Origin: Parastagonospora avenae f. sp. tritici 18332-5 | Taxonomy: Eukaryota; Ascomycota; Dothideomycetes; Pleosporales; Phaeosphaeriaceae | DNA: 64,000 bases | Assembly: GCA_022559985.1 (NCBI GenBank) | Contig: JAFJTR010000039.1 | Location: forward strand, 207,326 to 271,325 | Direction of reading: 5' to 3' | Translations under genes and position numbers: made by a program | The notes under the pieces: generated by a model | Told to the model about the DNA's origin: nothing | What the model saw: the letters and a program-made list of their open reading frames with translations, nothing else | The model's database searches: none | Part shown: piece by piece, positions 44,820 through 57,000 of the stretch | Layout: every line of letters starts with the position of its first letter | Position numbering within the stretch: position 1 is the stretch's first letter

Positions 44820-45758
44820 GGCGAGCGAGTGCCCCTCTCTCTAAATTGTGAATATCAGTTATGCTGTAGATCCCCAGGGCCTCAATGCCTGTTACGACAA
44901 TATGAACATTGGCTGCGCATACCCCGGGCGTACTTCGAGCTGGGCACTGGATGTCGGGCTTAGGAGAGCCCTGCAGGTGGAGCGGAACGAATGGATGCAG
45001 TACGCGAACGCTAATCGGACAGTGCAGCACGGCTCCGACTAAGCCTAGTAATTACAGGTACGAGCGAAAGACAACATTACCGGATACTAGTCGTGATGCA
45101 GAAGAGAACAAATCTGAATAGGGGAGCAGAGGACACGCAAGCTGAGACGCTGGCCCCCGTCGACGTTTGGAGAGCAACAGGGTCAGAGAGGAAGGGCCGC
45201 TATCCTTGACGGCGATCGAAAAATCGTGGTCACTAGGCCTCCCATCGACGCCTCTACTGCTTCCGACCACCAAAACGCTGGTGCTAGAGACATTTCTGCA
45301 AATAGACTTTAATCGCGACGACCTGAGTCGCCAGCCTGTACCGCGAATCCAGGTGCACAGTGGCTGGGAGAAGAAGCAAGTCGTCCAGCGTAATAGACTA
45401 ATTACCTGGTGTCGCGGTACAACAGCTTGTACGCTCCGCCGTCGCATTGCAGTTGCAGTGTCGGGACGTATGCACGCGTGGACTGATCTCCGCCAAACTT
45501 CACGTGGACCCAGTGCAGCGGTGCTCGTTCTTCCCGACTCGCGCGTAATGTCGTCTCCTGAGTCGAACCATGGTTGAGGTCGACACCTGTCATGGCCTAG
45601 GTTGCCATGGCGTTACGGCGTGAACGACAGGGAGATGGCGTTGCACTACAGCGCGACTAGCACAACAACACGTTCTGCTTCCTTTCGAGCTATGATAACG
45701 GATTGTCGCTATTATGTACACTTATGTTGATGCTGGACTTTGCAATCGTGACTGTGGA

Positions 45759-46400
45759 TCATGGTAATCTCTCGCTGGGTACCAGACTGCAATTCTTCCT
45801 ATTGGTGCGGGTCGACCCATCCGACCAGGCTTGATCTTCGCTAATCTCAGGGGCTGGGCTCTGCGAATCTGCCATGTCGACATACGGAACACATGTTCGC
45901 TCGCGGCGATCTTGTTGGAGCTCCAAGTTGCGCGTATTGTGTAGAAGATGATTCGCTGGCACGAACATAGGAGCTTTGACAGCCAGGCAGAGTCCGGCAC
46001 TGAGGTTTTGGTAGACCATCAGGTCTCGACCGGAACCCACCTCCGTCCGGATAAACAATTGCATTCCTGACAATTTCGGATCATACCGAAGTGTGGTTCT
46101 CAGATTTTCATTGCTAGTAGTGCACATGACAAGGGGCGCTGCCGAATGGTATCTTCCGCTGTGCACAACGGGAATGCTGTGGCCAAAATCAGCGAACCGA
46201 GTCGCCACGATGAATTTTCCGAAATCAAAGGCCGCAGACTGCTTGAGCCGCAGGTCCACTGCCTCCAAACTGCCTAATGAGGCAAGTTTCTGAGAAGCAT
46301 CGATTGCGGCGATTTGGACACCCAGGTACACAGATGTGCGTATGGCGGCTGTGATTGGATGAAATGCTACACCGACAATCGACATCCTGTAGGATTCCAT
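45759..46400 (-). CDS. hypothetical open frame, 213 codons
   Basis: Begins with ATG and has mixed composition without low complexity. No motif, signal peptide or membrane segment was recognised. It is reported only for its length in an otherwise open-frame-poor region and may be spurious. Confidence 0.2.
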   Translation of the reverse strand: MESYRMSIVGVAFHPITAAIRTSVYLGVQIAAIDASQKLASLGSLEAVDLRLKQSAAFDFGKFIVATRFADFGHSIPVVHSGRYHSAAPLVMCTTSNENLRTTLRYDPKLSGMQLFIRTEVGSGRDLMVYQNLSAGLCLAVKAPMFVPANHLLHNTRNLELQQDRRERTCVPYVDMADSQSPAPEISEDQAWSDGSTRTNRKNCSLVPSERLP

Positions 46401-49400
46401 GCATAGTCGATATCCTGAGCTATAGCAGGTAGGAATGAACGATAGCTGGAGGGGTGAGATTGTATTTGATCCACTTTCCTGGTACTTCCAAGTTTATGAA
46501 TGAGAAGTGCACGTGATGTGCAATGTTGTCTTAAGTTTTGTTTTTCGTGGGGGGGATTTAGGGCGCGAGGCGCGTTTGGCACCTCTGGGATACACCAAAA
46601 GCCTTCCAATACTGCAGATAGTTGAGAAAGTGAAGTAGACTGTTGTTGAAGAGAGTGAACTCAAAAGCATCTGGAGATGGAAGGAGCGATGGTTCCTGTT
46701 TGTCATGCCAAGGCAGTCCGTGCGTCTCCCCTCATACCTCACTTTCTTCTTGATGCGACGACATATATCAATATATTAACTATTGGCTCGTCATGCGCAC
46801 GGCTGATCAGTCGAAGGAGTATTCAGATTTTCCGAAAGTACGTTTCGCGAAGGCATGGGTTGGTCGTGGCAAGGTTCGTGAGGTCCCCGCTGGAGGAAGA
46901 CCACGTGAGCAAACACTGACTCTTTTGAAGAAAGAAGACATCTGAACGCAACAGAACCACCTTCTAGAAAGCGTAGAGAGAAATAATTGGCTGTGTTGAA
47001 CGCGAGCCAGTCGGTTCCATCAAGTTTTACGGCACACCTGATCTCGACGGACGGGTCGACTATTGCAAGGCACTGGGCGCCACCATGCTCATGGATAAAG
47101 AGCCAGGGCATATGTTGCGATGATTTCTACCATGGCCATCCAGGTTCTGAAGAGTCGGAGATGCGTCGTACGAAGGCCGGCAATTTGCGAAGGTAGTCGC
47201 TGTCTGTTGTCGTTGAGCACCAACCACTAGGCAACGCAGCAAGGGCGGAACTTTGCAATGGTAGTCGGTTCGGGATTGCGAAGCACGTCTAGAGCTTCCC
47301 AGAAATCGAGATACTCATTCTCGAGCTTCTCACAAGCGTTGCGTAGCTTCTCACGCAGATTGATTGCGTGTCGCGGAATGGTCGATCAAGTCTTTGTGAG
47401 CGAGAAAGCGTCGAACCAGAGCCATCCTTGAGCCTAGTTTCCTCATGCCATGGACGAATGATCTAAGGCGTAAGGAGTAGGACGGGGTGTCTTACAAGAC
47501 GCCAGAACGCTGAGCGGTGGCCAGTGGATGACTAACGCGGGCAGGATGTTTCGCAGAATGACTCTCAACAAGCCCAGGCTGTTGATAAGCTACCCCAGAT
47601 TTCCACACCGCTGGCACTCAGACCCAGCAGAGTTAGCTCCCGACGAGGTGGCCATGTCCCCAGCTCTCTCCGAGTCGTTCCGGGCTCATCGTTGCGCAAG
47701 TCCCTCCTCCTGCAGGTACAATCGCACTCGCCACCCACCGAGATCGCCCGGGGCTGCATGACATCTCCTGTATCGAAGACGTCAAGGAGAGATGTGCATT
47801 GATGACCCAATGAGGCTGGAGCGTCGACCAGGAGATATCCATCGCTGGGCGTCGGCGGAGAACAGTGCTAGGGAGTGAGCTCATATTAGACCCGCCACAT
47901 CCACGGACGCGCTGCACACGATCTTCCGACCCTCAGAAGCCTCATTCACCCGAACACCACTCGACGGAGGTTTTGTAGCGAAGCAGTTCGGCCAGTCTAT
48001 CCAACGCGCCTCTCAGCGCAGACGGGCCTATCGACCAACACCCAGCGACTCAACCAGCTCTACCCATCGAAAGGAGGTTCCCTTGATCAGCAAGCCTGAA
48101 TCTGGGGAAGGTTAAGCATATCTTGCGCCCTTACCACACGTGGAACAGCCCTCTGGCTATGCCGGAAGCGGGAGATGACACCGCCACGTGCACGGATACC
48201 GGGCTGGACGTCATATTCTACATGTCAGAGACTACTCTCACCATTCTGCACGTTGCAGACGTATTTTGCGGAATTTTGCGAATTTCTGACGCGGTTGTGA
48301 AGGGGCACACGACAGTATCGCCATAGAGGTCCAGCGGCGGCCGACGTTACGTTTGCGAATCGAGTAACGGCGAGTGGCTTATCTTTGGTAACAAGGTTCC
48401 CACTCTTGGCCGATCTACTGCAGGCCCGCATCCTCCGCTAAAGCCCCAACGTCTGATGCGCGATATTGTACCATGCCGACATCGCGCTGCGGCTTTTTTG
48501 ACTGTGTCGGGTTGTGCCTGGAGTCGGGCGCATGTGTTACCCAAACCCGTGGGGTTCGGCAGTGTGGAGATGCCTGGAGAAGCGATTTGCAGCATTTGAT
48601 TAATGTGCTGTTTTACATATACACCCTCTGCGATTCGCTGCGAATGCTTGATGATAGCCTCAGACTCCTTTGGCCGTCTTGCATGTGGGCGCTGCGGGCG
48701 CTGCAGGAGAAATGTGGAGCAACCGCGCAGGGTTGAGACCTCAGGCTGAAGACGTCAGAATGCTTCTGGAAGGTTGCGAGAGCCGAACTTTGCGGCCGCA
48801 CGCCCTTTGACCAGAAAACACGATGCTCAACACCTCGGCACGGTTGCTTCAAAGCATCGGATTCAATTAACTTGACTACAAAAAACGTTGCTCGAGCGTC
48901 ACACATGCTCGGATGATAGGCGCCGAGTCACTGGTAGTGCTGCCATTGGCCGGTCTGAGCTTTATCGCGTCAGCGCGGCAATCCAGAATGTGTCGTATGC
49001 AGGTGCTACGCAACGCCTTTCGATCCCAGGATTCTTTTTGTTCCGTCACAGGGGAGCCATCTGCTGTTAGCGAGGCAATCTGCGTTTGTTGTCTGATAGC
49101 GGCAACCAGCAGCAGTCACGGGCAGATGGGGCATGGAGACGGTCGCAGTATCGAAAGCCATGACCACAATGTAGCGTAACGGTAGAGTTGGGTAATTTTA
49201 GCAACGTTGCACCCACCTGGCGACGGTTTCCAGCGACAGAGCGGTCAAAGTCGGAACGAAATGAGGCTGTGCGGTTGCGAGCCGCGACCAACCGCATGCG
49301 TTGCTTTCTGTGAAACGTCAGCAACGAGCCACGCCGGGCTGGCAGAGACAAAGAAGAGCAACCATGGAGCACAACAGCGTGGCCGGGGGCCGCAGGCCGC

Positions 49401-49577
49401 AGATGGTCAGCATCTCCAACAGCCGGTTCAGCAGCAGCAGTAGCGGAGGCTAAAACATGTGGGTTGGCCGTCGGAACCAACCCCCAGCACTCTAGAGCCT
49501 ACTGATTGCTCTGCGTTACTTCTTCATCCCACGGAATCAGTTCGGCGACGCCTCTTGGCCAGGGCGAGCCTAGTTAT

Positions 49578-49669
49578 TTATCTTACCAGACTTGGCCCCG
49601 CCACAGACCGAGACAGTCAAGTGAACCCAGTCGGCTACTCTTATAAGGTAGCCTGCTCCATCCTTATCT
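49578..49669 (-). promoter_or_regulatory. glutamine synthetase promoter: two AGATAA sites and a TATA-like element
   Basis: TTATCT on the + strand at 49578-49583 and 49664-49669 are HGATAR sites of the type bound by nitrogen GATA activators (AreA/NIT2). TTATAAGG at about 49641 may be the TATA element. All lie 120-215 bp before the start codon. Nitrogen control is inferred from the known regulation of this gene in other fungi. Confidence 0.4.
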
Positions 49670-49791
49670 TGCTCCACACTCACCAACGTTTCCTCCCCTC
49701 TTCCTATATCTACCCCTCCTAGAGGCCTCAGTTTGTCGTCAGACACCGATACTCTTCCTCTACTTAATACCACACACCACACACCACAGTC

Positions 49792-51423
49792 ATGGTACGT
49801 TGACATGCAACTGCCATAGCACTGGCCATTCAAGACAGCGGTACTCACAGACATCACAGGCTTCCTCCACGATTGTTTCCAACACTGCCAACGTAAGTTG
49901 CTCGTGCTCGCGTGCCTCGGCCAAGCTTGCTAATGCGCCATTTACAGCTGCAAAAATACCTCTCGCTCCCGCAGAGCGGTAAGGTTATCGCCGAATACGT
50001 ATGGATCGACGGCTCCAACGGCATCCGCTCAAAATCAAAGGTGAGCATTTCCCCGGTCGGGTCTTTTCTCCACGAAGCACCGCGGCGGCATTTGCGACCG
50101 CAAGCAGATTGGCTTTCCGCGTTATTTTCCAGGCCGTGAGCTTGCAAACTTACGCGGCTGCCATCTGCACCAAGATACACGTCTTGGTGTGCAAACAGCA
50201 ATTGGAGTTCGCACGCGTTGTTGGTCTACCTTGTGTGACCTCATGCGTTGCCGATCGCGTTCGTTCGCTACCGTGGCGTGGCTTCTCCTTATCTCGATAA
50301 GCGTCAGCCACGGGTAGAAGGAGCGCCCCGCATATGCAGCCCTTCAGTCCACCCACGCATCATCACCCGCGCCGTGAAAGCATACTAACACCCACCGCAG
50401 ACTCTGGACAAGAAGGTCGAGAAGGTCGAGGAGCTCCCAGAATGGAACTTTGACGGCTCGTCAACGGGCCAGGCGCCCGGCGACAACTCGGATGTTTACC
50501 TCCGCCCCGTCTCCTTCTACCCTGACCCCTTCCGTCTGGGCGACAACATCCTCGTCATGTGCGAGACGTACATGTCGGATGGCAAGCCCAACGCATACAA
50601 CTTCCGCCACGACGCCGCCATCATCTTCAAGCAGCACTCGGCCGCCGAGTTCTGGTTCGGTCTCGAGCAAGAATACACCCTTCTCGACGAGTTTGGCTGG
50701 CCATACGGCTGGCCCAAGAACGGCTTCCCCGCGCCCCAGGGCCCCTACTACTGCGGTGTGGGCACTGGCAAGGTCTTCTGCCGCGACATTGTCGAGGCTC
50801 ACTACAAGGCATGCCTGTACGCCAACATCAACATCTCCGGCACCAACGCCGAGGTCATGCCCGCGCAATGGGAGTACCAAGTCGGCCCCTGCCCGGACAT
50901 CTCGCTCGGTGACCAGCTCTGGATGTCGCGCTTCCTCCTGCACCGCGTCGCAGAGGAGTTCGGCGCCAAGGTCACCTTCGCGCCCAAACCCATCCCCGGC
51001 GACTGGAACGGCGCCGGTCTGCACACCAACGTGTCCACCAAGGACACGCGTGCCGACGGCGGCATGAAGGCCATCGAGGCCGCCATGGAGAAGCTCTCCA
51101 CCCGCCAAGCCGAGCACATGGCCGTCTACGGCTCCGACAACCAGCTGCGCATGACGGGCAAGCACGAGACTGCCTCGTACGACAAGTTCACCTGGGGCGT
51201 CGCCAACCGCGGTTCATCCGTGCGCATCCCCCGCGCCGTCGCCGCGGAAAACAAGGGCTACTTCGAGGACCGCCGCCCGGCGTCCAACGGCGACCCATAC
51301 CAGATCACAGGCATAATCGCAGAGACCATGTACGGCAAGGTCGACGGCGCGGACATTGCGCGCTTCGCGGCCAAGGCCGAGTCGGTGGAGCAGGAGATGG
51401 TTGTCGAGGTGCCCAAGCCGTAG
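49792..51423 (+). CDS. glnA: glutamine synthetase (eukaryotic GSII)
   Basis: Four exons: 49792-49794 (the ATG alone), 49860-49892, 49948-50040 and 50401-51423; 383 residues. It makes glutamine from glutamate, ammonia and ATP in the cytosol. Signatures in order: beta-grasp [16 protein letters not shown], the [17 protein letters not shown] latch, catalytic [10 protein letters not shown], glutamate/ATP-binding [11 protein letters not shown] and [10 protein letters not shown]. Length matches fungal GSII. The first exon holds only the start codon, so splicing is needed to join ATG to the body. The third intron, 360 bp, is far longer than others in this window. Codon use is strongly C/G-ending, as expected of a highly expressed gene. 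Confidence 0.95.
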
Positions 51424-52067
51424 ATGGCGTTGTTTGCTGCGTTCACTCATACCCTTTTGCGCTTAGACCGTTGAACTCCCTCTTCCTTGTCTGCACTGCG
51501 CAGTGAGGAACAATATGGATGGAATGAATGCGATGTTATATCATACCATTGCAATGGAACCAAGATAGTACACTTCAACCATCTTTCTCGTGCAGACTTG
51601 TGATGCTGATGGCTGACTTTGACACAATTACTCTTCTCCATCTATCTTGGGTCTGAAGTATTTCTTCCCACCTGTCCGCTGCCTTCACAGTTGTGGATTA
51701 TCATGACGTCGAACCTAATGCGTGTCGAAGTTGCCCATGCTTATCTACCACAACCAAACCCCCATGGCTACACAGCACCCCAACGATCCCACACCACTGC
51801 ATCAATCTCCCGATCTCCATCCGCATGGTACCCCTCAGTTCCCCATTATCCTATCTCCGCCATCTGGGTTTGCTTTTTGATGCCGTTCTGCACTCGCGCA
51901 CGCAACGCCGCTGATGCCATCGTACATTCCAGACTGCTATATGCGATAACGTGGATCCCGATATACCACACGCCACGCCACGCAAAACGGGACGGGACAG
52001 GACACACACACGCGGGCCAGTCGAGGCTTAGTATTGCTTATCTCATGTAGCTCGTCTCCACTTGCCT
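51424..52067. other. intergenic between convergent glutamine synthetase and Med1 genes
   Basis: 3' regions of two tail-to-tail genes; no gene seen. Confidence 0.5.
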
Positions 52068-54044
52068 CTACCCCCTCCGCGCCTCCCCCCTCAACCACTC
52101 CCCCCAGACCCCCAAATCCCCGCACACATCCAGGCCCCGACCTAGCCTCTTGACCCGCAACTCGCCCTCCTCGGCTTTGTCCATGTCCACCTCGCACGCC
52201 ACGTGCACGACGTTCTGCTCGCTGACGACGATTTCGGCGTTGGCGTGGATGTCGAGCGTGACGGCGAGGGGAGGGGTGGATGGGGTGTCGGTGTCGAGCA
52301 TTAGTGAGTCTAGGGAGAGGGACGCAGACGTAGAAGAGGGATGAGGAACGACAAAAGACAAGCGCGGTGCGGGAGGCGTGTAAGTGAGATTAACATCGAT
52401 CTGGACCTGTGCGTCGTTCAGCGTAGCCACACGGCCCAGCGCTTTATCCATGAACGCATCGCACAGCAAACTCGTCGTCAGCGCATACTGCCTCAAGATC
52501 GGCAAGATGGCGACTAGTTGCTTCGGATGCGCAAACGGCAGACTCGACAGTGTGCGCGAGTACTCGATTTTTGGCAGGTAGAGGCTCATCGCGTGGTGCA
52601 CTGGCTTCCCACTGCTGTCCAGAACAGACCGCGTACTGCGGATCTCGTGCGTTGACCCCGCGGCGCCCATCATGCCCGGATCGATTTCGCCAGGCCGCAG
52701 CGCGAGGCCGACGAAGGTCGTTGCGCGGAAGTCCTCTGGTCGTTCAGACAGGCCCACGCTCTGGTATAACTGCATATGCACAGCTAAAGGGACAACGAGC
52801 GGGGGATTGAATTTCGCGACGAAGCGGATATTTGGGAGGCGGCCGGGGGTGGAGTTGATATCCATGGATTCCGTGGTGGGTTCAAGATATGTGGGTTTAG
52901 GATCCTGCCAGTCGATAGACGGGGCGTTGTCGAGGATGTTGTCGATGGTGACGGTTGCGTCGGAAACGTCTGTGGGTTTTTCGATGGCGTCGCTTATCCA
53001 GGCGTTGGAGATGCGGATGGGGTTGTAGAGGGTTGAGGGAGAGGATTCGCATTCAATGGTGAGGGAGTACATGCGGTTGGTCTCGGGCTCGTTGTCTTCG
53101 GGGTATGGGGGGAGGTGTTCCGAGTCGATGTCCATCTTCTCTTTGCCTTTTTCTGATCGCGGTGTCTTCTTGTTTGGTGATATTAGATGCCGCCTGTCCA
53201 TCCAGTATTCCAAACTAAGTCCCAGACATGATCCACCATTGAGCCTTGGCCTTCCGCTCTTCTTGCACAGCACTTCTCGCTCCGCTTTGTGGCTCCGAAA
53301 TGGCGTGTTCGCGTCCATGACCGCAAGCGCCATCTTCTTCTCGTGCTCGAACAGCTGCTTCAGACTCGTGTACACGCCCGCAATCGCATTGTAGCAGCTC
53401 ACGCCCCCATTCTGCGGCGAGCTCAGCTTATCCAGCGTCAACAGCTTCTCCAGATTGCCCGCAAACCGCTCCAGCGTGACATTGATTTTGCTCTGACCCG
53501 GCAGCGGCTTCAAGCTGCGCACCAGAATCTCGGAGCCCGTCGGTCCAAACTGCAAATCCTCCTGCTCTCCATCCAAATTCGTCTGCAGATTCACAGTCGC
53601 AATCTCATCATTACTAAACGTGATGTCGCACACCGCCTCGTCTCCAATCAGCAGCATCCAGCCATGCGCAATGTCTGGATTCTTCTCCGCCGACACGCCC
53701 AGCTTCTTGCACAGCGCAAGCAAGCCCTCTTCGCTCACACGGCCCGGCTTGCCTCCGACGAGCTCGAGTATGTTTTGCAGTCTTCGGCTCCGCTCCGCTT
53801 CGTCTGCGCGACCGATTGCGCTCGAGCTCATGCCTAGGCTGGACATGCCGAGCCCGCTCATGCTGATGCCCATGCCCACGCCGCCCATGCCTGAGCTGGG
53901 GTCGTTGAGCATGTTGAGGACTGCGGGTGAGTCGTATGAAAGCATGTTTGTGTTGCCGGTGTGCGGAACACTGCGCGGCGCGGGTGACGAGAAGGTGGGG
54001 AGGTGCTTCGAGGGCGTGTTCATGGAGGCTGTAGGTGTCGCCAT
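52068..54044 (-). CDS. MED1: Mediator complex subunit 1 (Med1)
   Basis: Single exon, 658 residues from the ATG at 54044. The frame extends upstream to 54077 without an ATG. A low-complexity Ser/Pro/Thr/Met/Gly N terminus (GMGISMSGLGMSSLGM) precedes the Med1 domain, which begins at RRLQNILELVGGKPGRVSEEGL and runs through CDITFSNDEIATVNL, FAGNLEKLLTLDKLSSPQ and a long beta-rich region. Med1 belongs to the middle module of Mediator and bridges activators to RNA polymerase II in the nucleus. Assigned from overall sequence character; no catalytic residues exist to check. Confidence 0.8.
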   Translation of the reverse strand: MATPTASMNTPSKHLPTFSSPAPRSVPHTGNTNMLSYDSPAVLNMLNDPSSGMGGVGMGISMSGLGMSSLGMSSSAIGRADEAERSRRLQNILELVGGKPGRVSEEGLLALCKKLGVSAEKNPDIAHGWMLLIGDEAVCDITFSNDEIATVNLQTNLDGEQEDLQFGPTGSEILVRSLKPLPGQSKINVTLERFAGNLEKLLTLDKLSSPQNGGVSCYNAIAGVYTSLKQLFEHEKKMALAVMDANTPFRSHKAEREVLCKKSGRPRLNGGSCLGLSLEYWMDRRHLISPNKKTPRSEKGKEKMDIDSEHLPPYPEDNEPETNRMYSLTIECESSPSTLYNPIRISNAWISDAIEKPTDVSDATVTIDNILDNAPSIDWQDPKPTYLEPTTESMDINSTPGRLPNIRFVAKFNPPLVVPLAVHMQLYQSVGLSERPEDFRATTFVGLALRPGEIDPGMMGAAGSTHEIRSTRSVLDSSGKPVHHAMSLYLPKIEYSRTLSSLPFAHPKQLVAILPILRQYALTTSLLCDAFMDKALGRVATLNDAQVQIDVNLTYTPPAPRLSFVVPHPSSTSASLSLDSLMLDTDTPSTPPLAVTLDIHANAEIVVSEQNVVHVACEVDMDKAEEGELRVKRLGRGLDVCGDLGVWGEWLRGEARRG

Positions 54045-54348
54045 GGTTGCAGCAGGCTCTAGTGAATTTGTTTGCACGTGTAGATTAGGCTGCCGGCGAT
54101 CCTATCGCCGAATTGTAAGCGTGGTCATGTTGTGGGTAGATGTGAGTGAAAGAAGAGCAAGGGCGGGACAATACCGCGAAGCTCACGCGAGTCAAGTCTT
54201 GGCATAACAATGCAGCATGCCAAAAATCGAAAGGCAAGAATGAGTAAAAGTATACGTGGGGTAACACAAGCCCGAAATAGTAGCAGAGTTCCGCTGTGCT
54301 TGATCTAACTTCATCATATTGATATAAAAATCTTGGCAGTCTTCACAG

Positions 54349-56483
54349 CTACCTTTCAACACCCACCCTCTTCGCATCACCAAATTCGTCCTCCACCCCA
54401 AACGTCCTCCTCATCCTAATCTCCCCATCAACCCTCACATCCACTTCCCCATACCCGATTCTCATCTCCCTCACGCTCTTCGGTACATCCCACGCCCTCC
54501 CACATCCCACCAGCACGCCTCTCAACCGCTCGCTCCCCGCCGCCGCAACCAGCGTCTGCATAAAACTGCTCGTATCCGTGCCAGGCTCTCCGTTCGCGCG
54601 CATCGCCATTAAACCCAGGACTAAATACGGTAGAGACAACACGAGTGAAGCGACATATGGAATGATCAGGCGCCGACGGGACGAGAAGGAGAATATGTTG
54701 TATTCGCTCGATTGCGTTACGTTAGTGGTTGTGTGCCATCTGTCGAAGGCGTACATGACAGACAGCGTGATGTTTTGCAGTGCGGTGTTGAGACGAGCTT
54801 CGGTGAGGTCGAGGATGAGGTCTGAGGTGGTCGGATGAAAGCCGGGATCAGTGGGCCTGAGAGCGAAGCGCGCGAGGTTGAAGACTGAGTCTGCAATTAT
54901 GGTTTGGTTTGAGCCTAAAGTACGTGTTAGTGTGTTGTGTGGGGGCAGGTAGAGTGAGGCCTACTCGAACGTCCGTTCTGGGCTGTGTTGAAAGCGGAAG
55001 CTCGTAAGCTTCGTACACTGATGCCAGTGTTGTTGTAGTATTCTCCGGACAGCGCTTGCACAAGGCCGTCGGCAAGGGCAAAGAGGTTGATGACTTGGAT
55101 GGTGGAGCCGAGCTCTTTAGGGACCACAGCAGTGCTGAGACTTGCGTTGGGGTAGTATTTCCATGTGTCCCTGCCCCAGAGCGTCTCCAACGATTCAGTA
55201 AACGCGGAGACTACGTATACTTTGCGCAAGCCATCAACATACTTTGTTGTAACCGTGTAATTACTTCGATAGAGTTGGCAATCCAACTTCTTCGTGGCGC
55301 GCTGGTAGCTGAGTCTCTCTCCGCTCAGGCGAGGGCGAGCATTTGTCAAGGTGTGTTGGCTAACGAAAAATGTATCCGGGCGCGTGCGAGCTTGATAGAG
55401 CATGCCCTCGTTGGTTGCCTGGCTGGGGATCGTATTGTTCTCGTGTGGATTGTACCATCCAGGAGTGGTAGATGACGAGTTTCTCGCGGAGTTCCATCCT
55501 CCTGAGTACACCGGGGGAAAGTAAACGTCTTCACCACGGAGATTGACGTCAACGATCTCGTTGAAGGTGAGAGTTTTACACTTGACAGAGGGTCCCTCAA
55601 AATCCGTGACGAACGAGCAATTCTGCCTACACGTACGCGTAGAAGCAATGATGCCTCCGGACACCAGAGCCGCTTTGGCGGTGGCTAGCACAGGCTGTCT
55701 CGTAGACCTGACATGGTCAGTCATCGCGCACGCAATTAGGAACCATAACCCACAAGTATTCCCACGATTCCTGTGTAGCCAACATGTTGTCAAGTGCGCT
55801 ACTAAACGTCCCATTGCCGACAGAGCTGCTGTTGAATATCTGTACCCTCTGCTCGGCCTTGTCATCGAAGCTTTCGCGCACAATATCGATCGATCCGGGC
55901 GGCAATATCATGCCTGCAGTGATGAGCCAGCCCAGTAGCGCAATCGAGCTCAACGCAGGTACCACGCGGAATATGCCAAGATGAAAGATTATACTGAAGT
56001 CATGCTTGAGATGTGGAAGGCGGTCAAGATCCTCAAATGACATCGAGGCGCTTCGTATACGGCGCCATAGAATTTGGGTAAATGCGAGACCAAGGGAAGA
56101 TAACAGAGCCAAGCGAAAGATATTGACGAGCACGAGGGCAATGGCAGATACCCCAGCTTGAGGTAGAGATGTTTCCAGGTTAACTTTTTTTCTGTGGAGG
56201 TGATCGTAGAGCGCGAAGTGTGCGACGGCGGCAAAGTAACCTGATAGTATCAGCGTGTTTGAGATTTAGACGGAGCAGTTGTCGAACCTAGGAAGTAAGG
56301 TGCAAACATCAGAGTGACAGTACTTGGATATCTCTTCCACACATCGACGAACGAGGTCTTGATAGCCTCCGAAGTCTGATTGTCCGCTTCGGTCACTACA
56401 GAGTTTGTGTCTTCTTCGATTCCTCGATATGCTGGCCTCGCACGCTCCATTGAAGCTCGATGTTCCAGCACAGTGAAGGACAT
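54349..56483 (-). CDS. DUF3176-family fungal membrane protein
   Basis: Four exons, 56483-56288, 56240-55754, 55707-54965 and 54914-54349; introns 46-50 bp; 663 residues. Predicted membrane segments: the pair after YPSTVTLMFAPYF and around AIALVLVNIFRLALLSSLG, a third in SSIALLGWLITAGMIL, and one near the C terminus (IIPYVASLVLSLPYLVLGLM). Between them is a large extracellular loop with CRQNCSFVTDFEGPSVKC and many N-glycosylation sequons. This arrangement is typical of the DUF3176 family, common in Dothideomycetes and of unknown function. The second donor (GTGGGT) is weaker but is the only one keeping the frame. A start upstream at 56598 would need another intron. Confidence 0.75.
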
Positions 56484-57000
56484 GGCGGATAAGTTCAAGT
56501 TGTCGCAACCTACATATTAAACTACCAGGAGTCCCTCGGACAGCGACCATGGGAACGGGGCTACTTGAATGTTTCCAAAGAAGAGGCTGAGACGACATGT
56601 AAGCCGCGTCCTACTCTCCTACCGTGTGTCTACTGGCTGGCTTCAGTTCTGGCCCCCAAACTCAAGGCTGCACTGCCGGCCTAAGTAATCGAGATTAAAT
56701 CATCCTGCAGCCACATCTCCGGCGTCCGAGTATAAGCATCTCAAATTGAGTAGGACAGAGGCGTCAGATCCGACAAGCACTGGTGTGGAAGAAAGTGTCG
56801 TGGTGAAGTCTAAAAGCGGGGCACTTCCGCGATCCCCAAGCCCACGTGACCACGTCCCACGCTCGCGTTGACGCTAAGTTTGGCATCTGAGCCAACACCT
56901 GCACCTTTCACTCCAAGCAGTATGTAAAGCTACGCACGAAGCGATCGCGCCAGTATCTAAACCTCCGCCTAACTCTACAACACCGTCCACCCACAACAAA
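56484..57000. promoter_or_regulatory. divergent promoter region
   Basis: Separates the DUF3176 gene (minus) and the small protein at 57001 (plus); contains CCACGTGACCACGT at about 56843-56856. No coding sequence confirmed. Confidence 0.35.

Larger units (their letters stand above)
44820..49791. other. 5-kb gene-poor stretch
   Basis: No recognisable domain, RNA gene or transposon on either strand. The only frame over 200 codons is at 45759-46400 (minus). The right end is the glutamine synthetase promoter. Confidence 0.45.

Noticed and set aside
50461..51165. 234-codon minus-strand frame
   Set aside because: Mirror of the glutamine synthetase exon, whose third positions are nearly all C or G.
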